Shown: positions 25,587 through 35,215, counted from the first letter of the stretch. The stretch: DNA of 40,666 nucleotides from an uncultured Opitutia bacterium (GCA_903820035.1 CAIJFT010000418.1:1-40666), one strand, 5' to 3'. Numbers and translations: made by a program. The notes: generated from the sequence alone by a model not told the origin.

Positions 25587-27092
25587 TCAGGACTTGGCGT
25601 CGAAGATATAGGCTTCCTCACCATGGTCGCTAAGGTCAAGGCCTTCGGTCTCATCCTCGATGGTCGGCCGCAGGCCGATAACGCGATTCACGATCAGGGC
25701 GATCAGGGCGGTGCCCAACACCGCCAGGGTCAGGGTGACACCGATCCCCTTGAACTGCTCACGCCACAGGGAATGACCGACGACCGCCTGGAGATTATTG
25801 TTCAGATTGGGATTAACAGTGGCTGTGGCAAAAATGCCCGTGATGACCAGACCGACCGTGCCCGCCACGCCATGGACGCCGAACACATCCAACGCGTCGT
25901 CATAGCGCAGCCAGCCCTTCAATTTTGTGCAGGCGAAAAATGAGACTACGCCGCCCAGTGCACCGCACAGCACGCCACCCGTGGAGTCGACGAAGCCGCA
26001 GGCCGGCGTGATCGCCACGAGGCCGGCCAAGGCGCCGGAGCAGAATCCGAGGACGGAGGCCTTGCCCCGCACCAAATACTCCATGAACGCCCATACTCCC
26101 GCCGCCACGCCCGCCGCGAGCGTGGTGGTGGTGAAGGCGCTCGCCGCAACGGCATCGGCCGCGATCGCCGACCCGGCGTTGAAACCGTACCAACCCACCC
26201 AGAGAATCCCCGTACCGGTTACCGTTAAGATGAGGCTGTGCGGCGGCATCGGGGTCTTCCCGTACCCGAGGCGCGGACCGACCATCATGCAGAGGATCAA
26301 CGCGGAATAGCCGGAGGCCATCTCAACCACCATGCCGCCGGCGAAATCAACCGCCTTGATTGCCGCTTCGGGGTTGGCGAGGCCATTCATCCAACCGTTC
26401 ACGCCCCACACCATATGGGCCAGCGGGCAGTAGACAAACAGCAGCCAGAGCGTCGTGAAACCCAGCACCGCGGAGAACTTCATCCGCTCCACCACCGAGC
26501 CGATGAGCACCGCCGGAGTAATGATCGCAAAGGCCATCTGGAACATCGCGAAGACATTGTGCGAAACCCAAAATGAGTAGTCCGGATTCGGCGCTCCGCC
26601 GACGCCCCGCAGGAAGAAAAACTCCGTGCCGCCGATAAACGGGCTGCCAAAGCTCTTGCCGAAGACGAGACTGTAGCCGACCGCCCACCAAAGCAACGTC
26701 ACCCAGCAGGTAATGCCAAAGCACCACGCCACGACCGAAAGGGCGTTCTTGGTCCGCACCAGGCCACCGTAAAAAAGCATGAGCCCGGGCAGGGTCATCA
26801 ATAGAACCAACGCGGTGCTCACCATCATCCAGCTGTTGTGCGCCGGACCGGGCGAGCTCGCCGCCGGGGTCGTCAACCCGGCCGGCACTCGACCCGCAGC
26901 ATCTTTCAACGCCACGGTCGGATCCGAGTTGGCCAAATAAGCTTCAATGGAGGCCAATCGCTGCTCCACCGAGGGAATAGGAACAGGGACCACCGGAGCC
27001 GAGGACGCCGCCGCGAGCGGCGGGGTCACGCTAACGAAAATGACGCTCGCCAGTACGACGAGCGCCCGAAAACACACGGGGATTTTTTGCAT
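25587..27092 (-). CDS. amt: Ammonium transporter Amt, copy 3, with Glu at the first pore-histidine site
   Basis: 501 residues from the ATG at 27092, which opens a signal peptide (MQKIPVCFRALVVLASVIFVSV); a start 17 codons earlier is less likely. It has the same exported leader (EQRLASIEAYLANSDPTVAL) and eleven-helix core as its neighbours. The first pore histidine is replaced: the segment reads DFAGGMVVEM, with GAG (codon at 26324-26322, residue 257) where copies 1 and 2 have CAC. The second histidine is kept (His407, DVFGVHGVAG). The yeast Mep1/Mep3 transporters carry the same His-to-Glu change and differ from Mep2 in transport behaviour. This copy is therefore likely to be functional but with altered kinetics or pH dependence. 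It is the most diverged of the three and forms a unit with glnK copy 2. Confidence 0.95.
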   Translation of the reverse strand: MQKIPVCFRALVVLASVIFVSVTPPLAAASSAPVVPVPIPSVEQRLASIEAYLANSDPTVALKDAAGRVPAGLTTPAASSPGPAHNSWMMVSTALVLLMTLPGLMLFYGGLVRTKNALSVVAWCFGITCWVTLLWWAVGYSLVFGKSFGSPFIGGTEFFFLRGVGGAPNPDYSFWVSHNVFAMFQMAFAIITPAVLIGSVVERMKFSAVLGFTTLWLLFVYCPLAHMVWGVNGWMNGLANPEAAIKAVDFAGGMVVEMASGYSALILCMMVGPRLGYGKTPMPPHSLILTVTGTGILWVGWYGFNAGSAIAADAVAASAFTTTTLAAGVAAGVWAFMEYLVRGKASVLGFCSGALAGLVAITPACGFVDSTGGVLCGALGGVVSFFACTKLKGWLRYDDALDVFGVHGVAGTVGLVITGIFATATVNPNLNNNLQAVVGHSLWREQFKGIGVTLTLAVLGTALIALIVNRVIGLRPTIEDETEGLDLSDHGEEAYIFDAKS

Positions 27093-27217
27093 GCAGGGAG
27101 GTACAAATGAGCAACCTTCATGCCTAGCATGCGAGTTATTCACCTATTACTGCACTTTTATGACATCTGGTTTTTCTGCCAATTCCTTGCGCGGCGGACA
27201 CTGCCATAACCGGACGC

Positions 27218-27243
27218 AAAAAAGCCCCCGCTCTCGCGGAGGC
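27218..27243 (-). terminator. Terminator of glnK copy 3
   Basis: An 8-base stem (27243-27236 with 27231-27224, one G-U pair) with a GAGA loop, then six T residues on the minus strand, 40 bases after the glnK stop. Confidence 0.9.
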
Positions 27244-27283
27244 CAAAAGTCGCGAACTTGATCTTCCCTGAAGCAACTCGAGC

Positions 27284-27763
<480 letters not shown>

Positions 27764-27865
27764 TCAGCCCTCAACCACCCTATCCGGCCGTCCCTGTCAG
27801 GACCGCACCTGACCCGAACCCAAGCCACTCACCCTCACCGTCGAAATCAGCTTCAGCGGCAGGGC

Positions 27866-27887
27866 GGAGCGCAGCGACAACGTGGCC
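27866..27887 (+). repeat. Dispersed intergenic repeat, copy 3
   Basis: GGAGCGCAGCGACAACGTGG followed by CC. It is nearly identical to the copy at 35216-35245 over this length. Confidence 0.5.
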
Positions 27888-27958
27888 ACCTGATGCCACG
27901 ACCACGCTTTCCGCCACCGGCTCAAGCGCGGCCGTCCGTTGGATCAAACCGGCCGGCC

Positions 27959-29746
27959 TTACTCCGGCATCACGACGTTGAGGTGCAGTTCCTTGAGCTG
28001 ACGCTCGGTGACCGGCGTCGGGCTCTGCGTCATGAGACACTGGCCCTTCTGGGTCTTCGGGAACGCAATCACATCGCGAATACTCGTGGTGCCGCAGAGC
28101 AACGCGCACATGCGGTCGAGGCCGAACGCAATCCCGCCGTGCGGCGGAGCGCCGTACGTGAAGGCCTTGAGCATGTAGCCGAAGCGGCTCTCGACGACGT
28201 CGGCCGGAATCTTCAGCACGTCCTCGAACACCTTCTTCTGCAGCGCGGGTTGGTGAATGCGGATCGAACCGCCGCCGAGTTCCATACCGTTCAGCACGAC
28301 ATCGTAGTGCTGACCGCGGACGGCCTTCGGGTTGGAGTCGAGCAGCGCCGCGTCCTCGGGCACAGGGGCAGTGAACGGATGATGCGTCGCCACGTAGCGG
28401 TTCTCCGCCTCATCATGGCTCATCAGCGGGAAATCGATCACCCAAAGGAACTGCCAGTCGTCGTGGCGGATCGTAAGCTTACCGCGCTTCACCAGCAGTT
28501 GCGCGGCCTCGAGGCGCAGACGGCCGAGGATCGCGCACGCCTTCTCCCAAGGGGCGGCCGCAAAAAAGACCATGTCACCTTCGGTGATGCCGAGCTGCTC
28601 CGAGAGCGCCGCCTTCTCCGCCTCGGAGAAGAATTTAACGATCGGCGACTTCCATTCGCCTCCCTCGACCTTGATGAAGGCGAGTCCCTTCGCGCCGAGA
28701 GACTTGGCGATCTCCTCGAGGCTCTTAAGTTCACCCTGGGTCAAATCGGCCAGCCCCTTGGCATTGACCGCCTTGATCACGCCGCCGCCGGCGACGGTTG
28801 ACTGGAAGACCTTGAACGCGGAGTTGCGGAACGTCTCGGAGAAGTCGACGAGCTCGAGACCGAAGCGCACGTCAGGCTTGTCGACCCCGAAGCGGTTCAT
28901 TGCCTCGTGAAACGGCATGCGCCGGAAGGGCGTCGGGATGTCGGCCCCGAGTATGTCTTTCCAAAGCTTCTTCAGCATGCCTTCGAACAACGCGTAGATA
29001 TCCTCACGCGTCACGAACGAGGCCTCGACGTCCACCTGCGTAAACTCCATCTGGCGGTCGGAGCGAAGGTCTTCGTCACGGAAGCAGCGGGCGATCTGGA
29101 AATATTTCTCCACCCCGGCGACCATGAGGATCTGCTTGAATTGCTGTGGGGACTGCGAGAGCGCGTAAAACTGCCCGGCGTGGATGCGTGAAGGCACGAG
29201 GTATTCGCGCGCACCCTCGGGCGTGCTCTTGAACAACGCCGGTGTCTCCACCTCGATGAACTCCTGGGAGTCGAAGTAGTCGCGGATCGACTTGGCCGCC
29301 TTGTGGCGCACCTGCAGATTCTTCCGCATCTTCGGCCGGCGGAGGTCGAGATAGCGGTAGGTGAGGCGCAGGTCCTCGTTAACCTTGTCGCCGCCAATAT
29401 CGTCGAGCGGGAACGGGGGCGTCTCGGAAATATTATAAATCTCGAGCGAACTGGCAACCACCTCGATATGGCCCGTCGGGAGCGACTTGTTCTCCGTCCC
29501 GGCGGGACGGCCCACCACCTGGCCCGTGATGCCGATGACCGACTCGGTCTTCAGGTGCTTCAGCTGATCCGCGAGCTGCACATTATCGTGCGGTTCCAGC
29601 TTGATTTGCGTGACGCCCTTGCGGTCACGGAGGTCGACGAAGATGATGCCGCCTTGGTCGCGGATCGTATCGACCCAACCGAGCAGCGACACGGTGGCTC
29701 CGAGGTCGGTTTGGGAGAGCTGGGCACAATGATGGGTGCGCTTCAT
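27959..29746 (-). CDS. aspS: Aspartyl-tRNA synthetase
   Basis: 595 residues from the ATG at 29746, the usual bacterial length. N-terminal OB-fold anticodon domain (VSLLGWVDTIRDQGGIIFVDLRDRKG), class II core with motif 2 around CFRDEDLRSDRQMEFTQVD, the bacterial GAD insertion in the middle, and motif 3 GIAFGLDRMCALLCG followed by IRDVIAFPKTQKGQCLM. The frame is open far upstream of this ATG, but the extra part is antisense to the sugar-kinase gene and is not AspRS. Whether it also charges tRNA-Asn cannot be told from this window. It is divergent from the PfkB gene, with about 280 bases between them. Confidence 0.97.
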   Translation of the reverse strand: MKRTHHCAQLSQTDLGATVSLLGWVDTIRDQGGIIFVDLRDRKGVTQIKLEPHDNVQLADQLKHLKTESVIGITGQVVGRPAGTENKSLPTGHIEVVASSLEIYNISETPPFPLDDIGGDKVNEDLRLTYRYLDLRRPKMRKNLQVRHKAAKSIRDYFDSQEFIEVETPALFKSTPEGAREYLVPSRIHAGQFYALSQSPQQFKQILMVAGVEKYFQIARCFRDEDLRSDRQMEFTQVDVEASFVTREDIYALFEGMLKKLWKDILGADIPTPFRRMPFHEAMNRFGVDKPDVRFGLELVDFSETFRNSAFKVFQSTVAGGGVIKAVNAKGLADLTQGELKSLEEIAKSLGAKGLAFIKVEGGEWKSPIVKFFSEAEKAALSEQLGITEGDMVFFAAAPWEKACAILGRLRLEAAQLLVKRGKLTIRHDDWQFLWVIDFPLMSHDEAENRYVATHHPFTAPVPEDAALLDSNPKAVRGQHYDVVLNGMELGGGSIRIHQPALQKKVFEDVLKIPADVVESRFGYMLKAFTYGAPPHGGIAFGLDRMCALLCGTTSIRDVIAFPKTQKGQCLMTQSPTPVTERQLKELHLNVVMPE

Positions 29747-29854
29747 GGAAACGTGGATCGGACAGCACAACCCAGCGTCGCACGGGAGGGCAAACAGATT
29801 CTCTGAACGGCCCGAGTCGCGCCGGGTCTTTCCGCTTCGGGCCCGACGGGAGTC

Positions 29855-29899
29855 CAGCCCGCTCGCGAGCACGGTCTGGGTGCGCCCGCGAGCGGGCTG
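29855..29899. repeat. 13-base perfect inverted repeat upstream of aspS and the sugar kinase
   Basis: CAGCCCGCTCGCG (29855-29867) and its exact complement (29887-29899) are separated by 19 bases, in the divergent gap between aspS and the PfkB gene. No T tract flanks it. It could be a strong hairpin in either leader, a REP-like element or a regulator site. Confidence 0.6.
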
Positions 29900-30025
29900 A
29901 GCGACGACAGCCATACGAACCAGCGGGCGGTCCGGAAACGAAAGCATGTCCGCGCGACCGTCGCGTCCAGTGAACGGTTGACCCGCCCCGTCCTCCGCTC
30001 TTCGCTCCGAGCCCTTTTTGTATCC

Positions 30026-31123
30026 ATGAGCCTCCAAATCAAACCCGCCAACTCTGTTGCCTTTGATCAAATTTCGCTGGGCGAAGTCATGCTTCGCCTC
30101 GACCCGGGCGAAGGCCGGATTCGCACCGCGCGCGAGTTCAAAGTCTGGGAGGGCGGCGGCGAGTACAACACGTCCCGGGGCCTCCGCAAGTGCTTCGGCC
30201 TGAAGACGGCCGTCGTCACCGCGTTCGTCGACAACGAGGTCGGGCACCTCGTCGAGGACTTCATCATGCAGGGCGGCGTCGCCACCGACTTCATCAAATG
30301 GCGCGAAGACGACGGCATCGGTCGCACCGTCCGCAACGGCCTCAATTTCACCGAGCGCGGCTTCGGCGTCCGCGGTGCGGTCGGCAATCCCGATCGCGGT
30401 AACACCGCAGCTTCCCAACTCAAGCCGGGCGACATCGATTGGGACCATATCTTCGGCAAGCTCGGCGTGCGCTGGTTCCACACCGGCGGCATCTTCGCCG
30501 CGCTGTCCGCCTCCACCGCCGAGTTGACGGTTGAAGCCGTGAAGGCCGCCAACAAGTACGGCACGATCGTCAGCTACGACCTCAACTACCGCCCCTCGCT
30601 CTGGAAGACCATCGGCGGCCTCAAGAAGGCCCAGGAGGTCAACCGCGAGATTGCCAAGTACGTCGACGTCATGATCGGCAACGAGGAGGACTTCACCGCC
30701 TCCCTCGGCTTCGAGGTCAAGGGCGTGGACCACAACATCAGCCACATCGAAACCGACGCGTTCAAGACCATGATTGAGACCGCAGTGACGGAGTTCAAAA
30801 ACTTCAAAGTCGCCGCCACCACCCTGCGCGCAGTGAAGAGCGCGACGATCAACGACTGGAGCGCGATTCTCTGGCACGACGGCAAGTTCCACGAGAGCCG
30901 CAAGTATCCGGACCTCGAGATCCTCGACCGCGTCGGCGGCGGCGACAGCTTCGCCTCCGGCCTGCAGTTCGGCTTCCTCCAATTCAACGACGCCCAGAAG
31001 GCCGTCGAGTACGGCGCCGCCCACGGCGCCCTCGCCTCGACGACTCCCGGCGACACCTCGATGGCCACGCGCAAGGAGGTCGAAAAGACCTTCGGTGGCG
31101 GCGGGGCCCGCGTGGTGCGCTGA
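30026..31123 (+). CDS. PfkB-family sugar kinase, resembling 2-keto-3-deoxygluconate kinase
   Basis: 365 residues from the ATG at 30026. PfkB family marks are the N-terminal GEVMLRLDP strand, the GGGEYNTSRGLRKCFGL substrate-binding segment (in place of the more common GGAPxNVA), VSYDLNYRPSLW in the middle, and the C-terminal VGGGDSFASGLQFGFL with the catalytic Asp and anion hole. It should phosphorylate a sugar or sugar acid with ATP in the cytoplasm. The Asn-Tyr-Arg-Pro segment and overall layout suggest 2-keto-3-deoxygluconate kinase, but the substrate is not fixed. A terminator separates it from the arabinose transporter genes downstream, so it is probably not in their operon. Confidence 0.85.
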   Translation: MSLQIKPANSVAFDQISLGEVMLRLDPGEGRIRTAREFKVWEGGGEYNTSRGLRKCFGLKTAVVTAFVDNEVGHLVEDFIMQGGVATDFIKWREDDGIGRTVRNGLNFTERGFGVRGAVGNPDRGNTAASQLKPGDIDWDHIFGKLGVRWFHTGGIFAALSASTAELTVEAVKAANKYGTIVSYDLNYRPSLWKTIGGLKKAQEVNREIAKYVDVMIGNEEDFTASLGFEVKGVDHNISHIETDAFKTMIETAVTEFKNFKVAATTLRAVKSATINDWSAILWHDGKFHESRKYPDLEILDRVGGGDSFASGLQFGFLQFNDAQKAVEYGAAHGALASTTPGDTSMATRKEVEKTFGGGGARVVR

Positions 31124-31149
31124 GCGCAATCCGCGTTCGAATCACTCCA

Positions 31150-31177
31150 GCCCGGGCCCCGAGGCCCGGGCTTTTTT
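31150..31177 (+). terminator. Terminator of the PfkB gene
   Basis: A perfect 9-base stem GCCCGGGCC/GGCCCGGGC (31150-31158, 31163-31171) with a CCGA loop, then six T residues. Confidence 0.92.
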
Positions 31178-31444
31178 GTGCATCGGCGGTCCGCGCCACG
31201 TTCGCTCCGGAGGCGGAGCGCCCCCGCCCCCTTGCGACCTGATCACCTCACGTTTCCGCCGGGCACGGACGGGATGTGAAGTTCGGCGCGTAGGTCAGCT
31301 CACTTGCGAGCGCGGGTTGCCGCGCGTCCATGCACGTGTTCACACGGCATCACCGCACCTCCTTTACGGAAAAAGCTCACCCCGTTTCACTGTTGCCACC
31401 TCCCGCCGCCGGCGGCTCCTTGATTAATCGCAATTACGTCGCGC
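31178..31444 (+). other. Upstream region of the arabinose-type transporter genes
   Basis: 267 bases without a gene. It should carry the araFGH promoter. I see a small GATTAATC palindrome at 31422-31429 just before the ATG and a partial inverted copy of the dispersed repeat (GCCACGTTCGCTCC, 31195-31208), but no convincing -35/-10 pair. Confidence 0.4.
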
Positions 31445-32485
31445 ATGAATCACCCGCTGTCGCCCCTGACCCTGCGTCTGCTCTGCTCGCTTTGCCTCGG
31501 CCTCTCGGTCCTCGCGGCCGGCTGCAGCAAGTCGCTTGATGCTGGGGTCAACGCGACCGCCCCCAAATCCGGCGCAGTGAAGATCGGCTTTCTCGTCAAA
31601 CAGCCCGAGGAGCCGTGGTTCCAGCTCGAGTGGAAGTTCGCCGATCAAGCCGCCAAGGCCCTCGGCTTCACGCTGGTAAAAATCGGCGCCACCGACGGTG
31701 AGAAAGCCCTCGCCGCCATCGACAACCTGGCCGCCGGCGGCGCCCAAGGCTTCATCATCTGCGCGCCGGACACCCGGCTCGGTCAGGCGATCGCAACCAA
31801 GGCTAAGGCCTCCAATCTAAAACTTATCGCGGTCGATGACCAGTTCCTCGGCGCCGACGGCCAGCCGATGCAACCGGTCCACTACCTCGGCATCTCCGCC
31901 CGGAAGATCGGCGAGAATGTCGGTCAGGTGCTCGCGGCGGAAATGAAGGTCCGCGGCTTCAACCCCGCCGACACCGCCGTGTGCACGGCAACGTTCGACG
32001 AGCTCGCCACGGCCAAGGAACGCACTGACGGCGCGGTCGCAGCCCTCACGGCCGCCGGGTTTCCCGCCAACCGGATTTTCCGCGCGCCGATGCGCACGGC
32101 GGACATCCCCGGCGCACTCGACGCCGCCAACACCCTGCTCACCCAGCAGCCCGCCGTAAAACACTGGCTCGTCTGCGGCATGAACGACAACGCGGTCCTA
32201 GGCGCCGTTCGGGCCCTCGAGGGTCGCGGCTTCGCCGCCGAGAGTTGCATCGGCGTCGGTATCAATGGCACCGACTGCATCGTCGAACTGGAAAAGGCGA
32301 AGCCCACCTCGTTCCATGGCTCGATGCTCCTATCCGCCAAGGCCCACGGCTACCAGACGGCGGAAATGATGTATAAGTGGATCAAGGACGGCGTGGAACC
32401 GCCCCTCGACACCCGCACCATCGGCGTCCTGATCACCCGGGCCAACTTCCGCCAAGTCCTGCAGGAGCAGGGCATCCGCGACTGA
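31445..32485 (+). CDS. araF: L-arabinose-type ABC transporter substrate-binding lipoprotein
   Basis: 346 residues. The mature part matches E. coli AraF closely along its whole length: IGFLVKQPEEPWFQLEWKFA, DGEKALAAIDNLAA, LIAVDDQFL, DIPGALDAANTLL, KHWLVCGMNDNAVLGAVRA, and GVGINGTDCIVELEKA. The family binds L-arabinose and related sugars (D-fucose, D-galactose) in the periplasm and delivers them to AraGH. Unlike E. coli AraF, it has a lipobox (VLAAGC, Cys27), so it is probably anchored to a membrane by lipid. It is the first gene of araF-araG-araH. The strong similarity to a proteobacterial set could reflect gene transfer or simply conservation. Confidence 0.92.
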   Translation: MNHPLSPLTLRLLCSLCLGLSVLAAGCSKSLDAGVNATAPKSGAVKIGFLVKQPEEPWFQLEWKFADQAAKALGFTLVKIGATDGEKALAAIDNLAAGGAQGFIICAPDTRLGQAIATKAKASNLKLIAVDDQFLGADGQPMQPVHYLGISARKIGENVGQVLAAEMKVRGFNPADTAVCTATFDELATAKERTDGAVAALTAAGFPANRIFRAPMRTADIPGALDAANTLLTQQPAVKHWLVCGMNDNAVLGAVRALEGRGFAAESCIGVGINGTDCIVELEKAKPTSFHGSMLLSAKAHGYQTAEMMYKWIKDGVEPPLDTRTIGVLITRANFRQVLQEQGIRD

Positions 32486-32580
32486 CCCGTAGCCCTGCGC
32501 GTGAGCGCCGGGACCATCCCTCCGGCGATCCTTTCAATTGAGGTCCCGCCGCTCACGCGGCGGGGTACGAAAGACAAGTG

Positions 32581-34086
32581 ATGTCCGCCCCCGCCCTCTC
32601 GTTCAACGGCGCCACCATGGAGTTCCCCGGCGTCAAGGCGCTGACGGATGTCTCCTTCCACGTGCACGCCGGCTCGATCCATGCGCTCGTGGGTGAAAAT
32701 GGCGCCGGCAAGTCCACGTTGCTCAAGATTCTGAGCGGCGCGTACCGCCCGACCGCCGGCGGGCTGGCCCTCGGGGACCGCGCCCAGGGATTCCGCGATA
32801 CCTCCGCCGCGCTCGCGGCGGGCGTCGCGGTCATCTATCAGGAACTGCACCTCGTGCCCGAGATGAGCGTGGCGGAGAACATCTTCCTCGGCCACCTGCC
32901 GCGCCGCGCCGGACTCGTCGACCGCCGCGAACTTGCCGCCGCCGCCCGCCGGCAACTGGAGCTCGTCGGCGAGTCAATCGACCCCGCCACGAAGGTCCGC
33001 AAACTTCCCCTCGCGCAACGCCAGATGGTCGAGATCGCCAAGGCGCTCACGCGCGGCGCCCGCATCCTCGCGTTCGACGAACCGACGAGCAGCCTCTCCG
33101 ACCGCGAGGTCCGCCGGCTTTTCACCATCATCCGCGACCTCAAGGCCCGCGGCTGCGCCATCCTCTACGTATCGCACCGCCTGGAGGAGATCTTCGCCCT
33201 CTGCGACCGCATCACGATTTTGCGCGACGGACGCCACGTCGAGACCGCCGCTTTGGGAAATCTGACGCGCGACGAAGTGGTGCGGCGGATGGTCGGCCGA
33301 GAGCTGTCCCATATCCACCAATACGCACCCCGGCCCGCGGTCGGCGCCGGTCTCGCCATCAAAAACCTCACCGGCCCGGGCCTCGCCGCGCCCGTGTCGT
33401 TTGCGGCGCACGCGGGCGAGATCTTCGGCTTCTTCGGCCTCGTCGGCGCCGGCCGCACCGAACTGCTGCGGCTGATCTACGGCGCAACGGAGAAGACCGG
33501 GGGACAAGTGCTGCTGCAGGGCGCACGGGTGGACATTGCGAAGCCGCGCGATGCGATCGCCGCCGGGATCGTCCTGTGCCCGGAGGATCGCAAAAAGGAG
33601 GGCATCGTCGCCGTGCGCTCGGTCCTTGAGAACATCAACCTTAGCGCCCGCCGCCGAACCGCCCGCGCCGGGGTGTTCATCAACGAATCCTGGGAACAAG
33701 CCAACGCGCGCCAGCGCATCGAGCAACTGAGGGTGCGGACGCCGTCGGCGCGCCAGCTCATTCGTCATCTCTCCGGCGGCAACCAGCAGAAAGTCATCCT
33801 CGGCCGCTGGCTTTCCGAAACGGTCAAGGTCATCCTCCTCGACGAACCGACGCGCGGCATCGACGTCGGCGCCAAGAGCGAAATCTACGGCATCATGCAG
33901 GATCTCGCCCGCGCGGGCGTCTGCGTCATCGTGGTTTCCAGCGAACTGCCCGAAGTCCTCGGCACCGCCGATCGCATCGCGGTCATGCGGCAGGGCCGGA
34001 TCGCCGCGGTCCTGGACCGCGCCGACGCCACCGAGGAAAAACTCCTGCGCCTCGCGCTCCCCGTGGAATCCACCCCCGCCGCCTAA
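32581..34086 (+). CDS. araG: L-arabinose-type ABC transporter, tandem ATPase subunit
   Basis: 501 residues from the ATG at 32581; a GTG one codon earlier is an alternative. Two ABC domains in tandem, as in all sugar importers of this class. First domain: Walker A GENGAGKST, Q loop IYQELHLVPEMSVAENIFLG, a degenerate signature (LPLAQRQMVEIAKAL), Walker B ILAFDEPTSSLS, switch His in VSHRLEE. Second domain: GLVGAGRTELL in place of a normal Walker A, LCPEDRKKEGI, a canonical signature LSGGNQQKVILGRWLS and Walker B VILLDEPTRGIDVGAKSEIY. It powers uptake with AraH. It lies 95 bases after araF and 15 bases before araH. Best match by eye is AraG rather than RbsA or MglA. Confidence 0.93.
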   Translation: MSAPALSFNGATMEFPGVKALTDVSFHVHAGSIHALVGENGAGKSTLLKILSGAYRPTAGGLALGDRAQGFRDTSAALAAGVAVIYQELHLVPEMSVAENIFLGHLPRRAGLVDRRELAAAARRQLELVGESIDPATKVRKLPLAQRQMVEIAKALTRGARILAFDEPTSSLSDREVRRLFTIIRDLKARGCAILYVSHRLEEIFALCDRITILRDGRHVETAALGNLTRDEVVRRMVGRELSHIHQYAPRPAVGAGLAIKNLTGPGLAAPVSFAAHAGEIFGFFGLVGAGRTELLRLIYGATEKTGGQVLLQGARVDIAKPRDAIAAGIVLCPEDRKKEGIVAVRSVLENINLSARRRTARAGVFINESWEQANARQRIEQLRVRTPSARQLIRHLSGGNQQKVILGRWLSETVKVILLDEPTRGIDVGAKSEIYGIMQDLARAGVCVIVVSSELPEVLGTADRIAVMRQGRIAAVLDRADATEEKLLRLALPVESTPAA

Positions 34087-34101
34087 ACGCCGCCACGCAC
34101 C

Positions 34102-35061
34102 ATGTCCAACCCCACCGCCCGCCGCGCCGTCGCCGACTTTCTGGACCGCGCCGGCATGCTCCTCGTGCTGGCCGCGCTGTTTGTCGTCTGCTCGGTTGGC
34201 GTCGAGAATTTCCTCTCGTGGCGCAACCTCCAGGGGCTTTCGCTCGCCGTGTCGACCACCGGCATGGTCGCGTGCACGATGTTGTTCTGCCTTGCGGCGG
34301 GCGACTTCGACCTCTCGATCGGCTCGGTGGTTGCCTGCGCCGGCGTCCTTGCCGCGGTGGTGATGACGCGCACCGGCAGCATCACGCTGGGCATCCTCGG
34401 CGGCCTCGGCCTCGGCGCCCTCGCGGGGTACGTCAACGGCTTCGTCGTCGCCCGCCTGCGAATCAATGCGCTTATCACCACGCTCGCCACGATGCAGATC
34501 GTGCGCGGGCTCGGCTTTATCATCTCCGACGGCAAAGCGGTGGGCATCGGCCAGGAAAACTTTTTCCTGCTCGGCAACTCCGGGTTCGCCGGCATCCCGA
34601 CCCCGGTGTGGATCACCGCCGCGTGCTTCACCGTTTTCGGCCTCGTCTTGAACCGCACGGTCTTCGGTCGCGACACCCTCGCCGTGGGCGGCAACACCGA
34701 GGCGGCGCATCTCGCCGGCATCGACGTCGCGCGCATCAAGGTCGTCATCTTCACCGTGCAGGGCCTCATGGCCGCGTTCGCCGGCATCGTACTCGCCTCC
34801 CGCATGACCAGCGGCCAACCGAACGCATCGCTGGGCTTTGAACTCGAGGTAATTTCCGCCTGCGTGCTCGGCGGCGTCTCGCTCACCGGCGGCGTCGGCA
34901 GCATGGGGTTCGTCATCGCCGGCGTCCTCATCATGGGCATCGTGCAAAACGCGATGAACCTGCTGAACGTCGCGACGTTTTATCAGTACGTTGCGCGCGG
35001 CCTCATTTTGCTCGCGGCCGTACTATTCGACCGCTGGAAGCGGCGGCGGCAGGTGGGGTGA
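34102..35061 (+). CDS. araH: L-arabinose-type ABC transporter permease
   Basis: 319 residues with eight to ten hydrophobic segments, the inner-membrane channel of the importer. Close matches to E. coli AraH include GMVACTMLFCLAAGDFDLSIGSVVACAG, RINALITTLATMQIVRGLGFIISDGKAVGI, TFGR-type VFGRDTLAVGGNTEAAHLAGI, and ASRMTSGQPNASLGFELEVISACVLGG, the cytoplasmic coupling region with the ATPase. It ends the three-gene operon. No terminator is recognisable after it. No arabinose catabolic genes (isomerase, kinase or epimerase) occur in this window. Confidence 0.93.
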   Translation: MSNPTARRAVADFLDRAGMLLVLAALFVVCSVGVENFLSWRNLQGLSLAVSTTGMVACTMLFCLAAGDFDLSIGSVVACAGVLAAVVMTRTGSITLGILGGLGLGALAGYVNGFVVARLRINALITTLATMQIVRGLGFIISDGKAVGIGQENFFLLGNSGFAGIPTPVWITAACFTVFGLVLNRTVFGRDTLAVGGNTEAAHLAGIDVARIKVVIFTVQGLMAAFAGIVLASRMTSGQPNASLGFELEVISACVLGGVSLTGGVGSMGFVIAGVLIMGIVQNAMNLLNVATFYQYVARGLILLAAVLFDRWKRRRQVG

Positions 35062-35073
35062 GCGCAGAAAGTG

Positions 35074-35097
35074 GAGCGTTGAGGGCTGAGCGTTGAG
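35074..35097 (+). repeat. Short direct repeat after araH
   Basis: GAGCGTTGAG occurs twice (35074-35083 and 35088-35097) separated by GGCT. No function is evident. Confidence 0.4.
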
Positions 35098-35215
35098 AGA
35101 CAGTCCGGAGCGGTCCCGCCCGGCGACCGTGTCGTGTCGCTGCGAGCGCCAGCGCGTGCAGCTGCCCGGTTTTCCCTCGGCTCAGCGAACCTTCCGCGTG
35201 TTCAGTCATAGCGTA

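Noticed and set aside
27873-27888. Weak sigma54-like element (TGG...GCT, correct spacing) upstream of glnK copy 3.
   Set aside because: Only the GG and GC core fit, and the sequence is part of the dispersed repeat found elsewhere, so it is probably chance.
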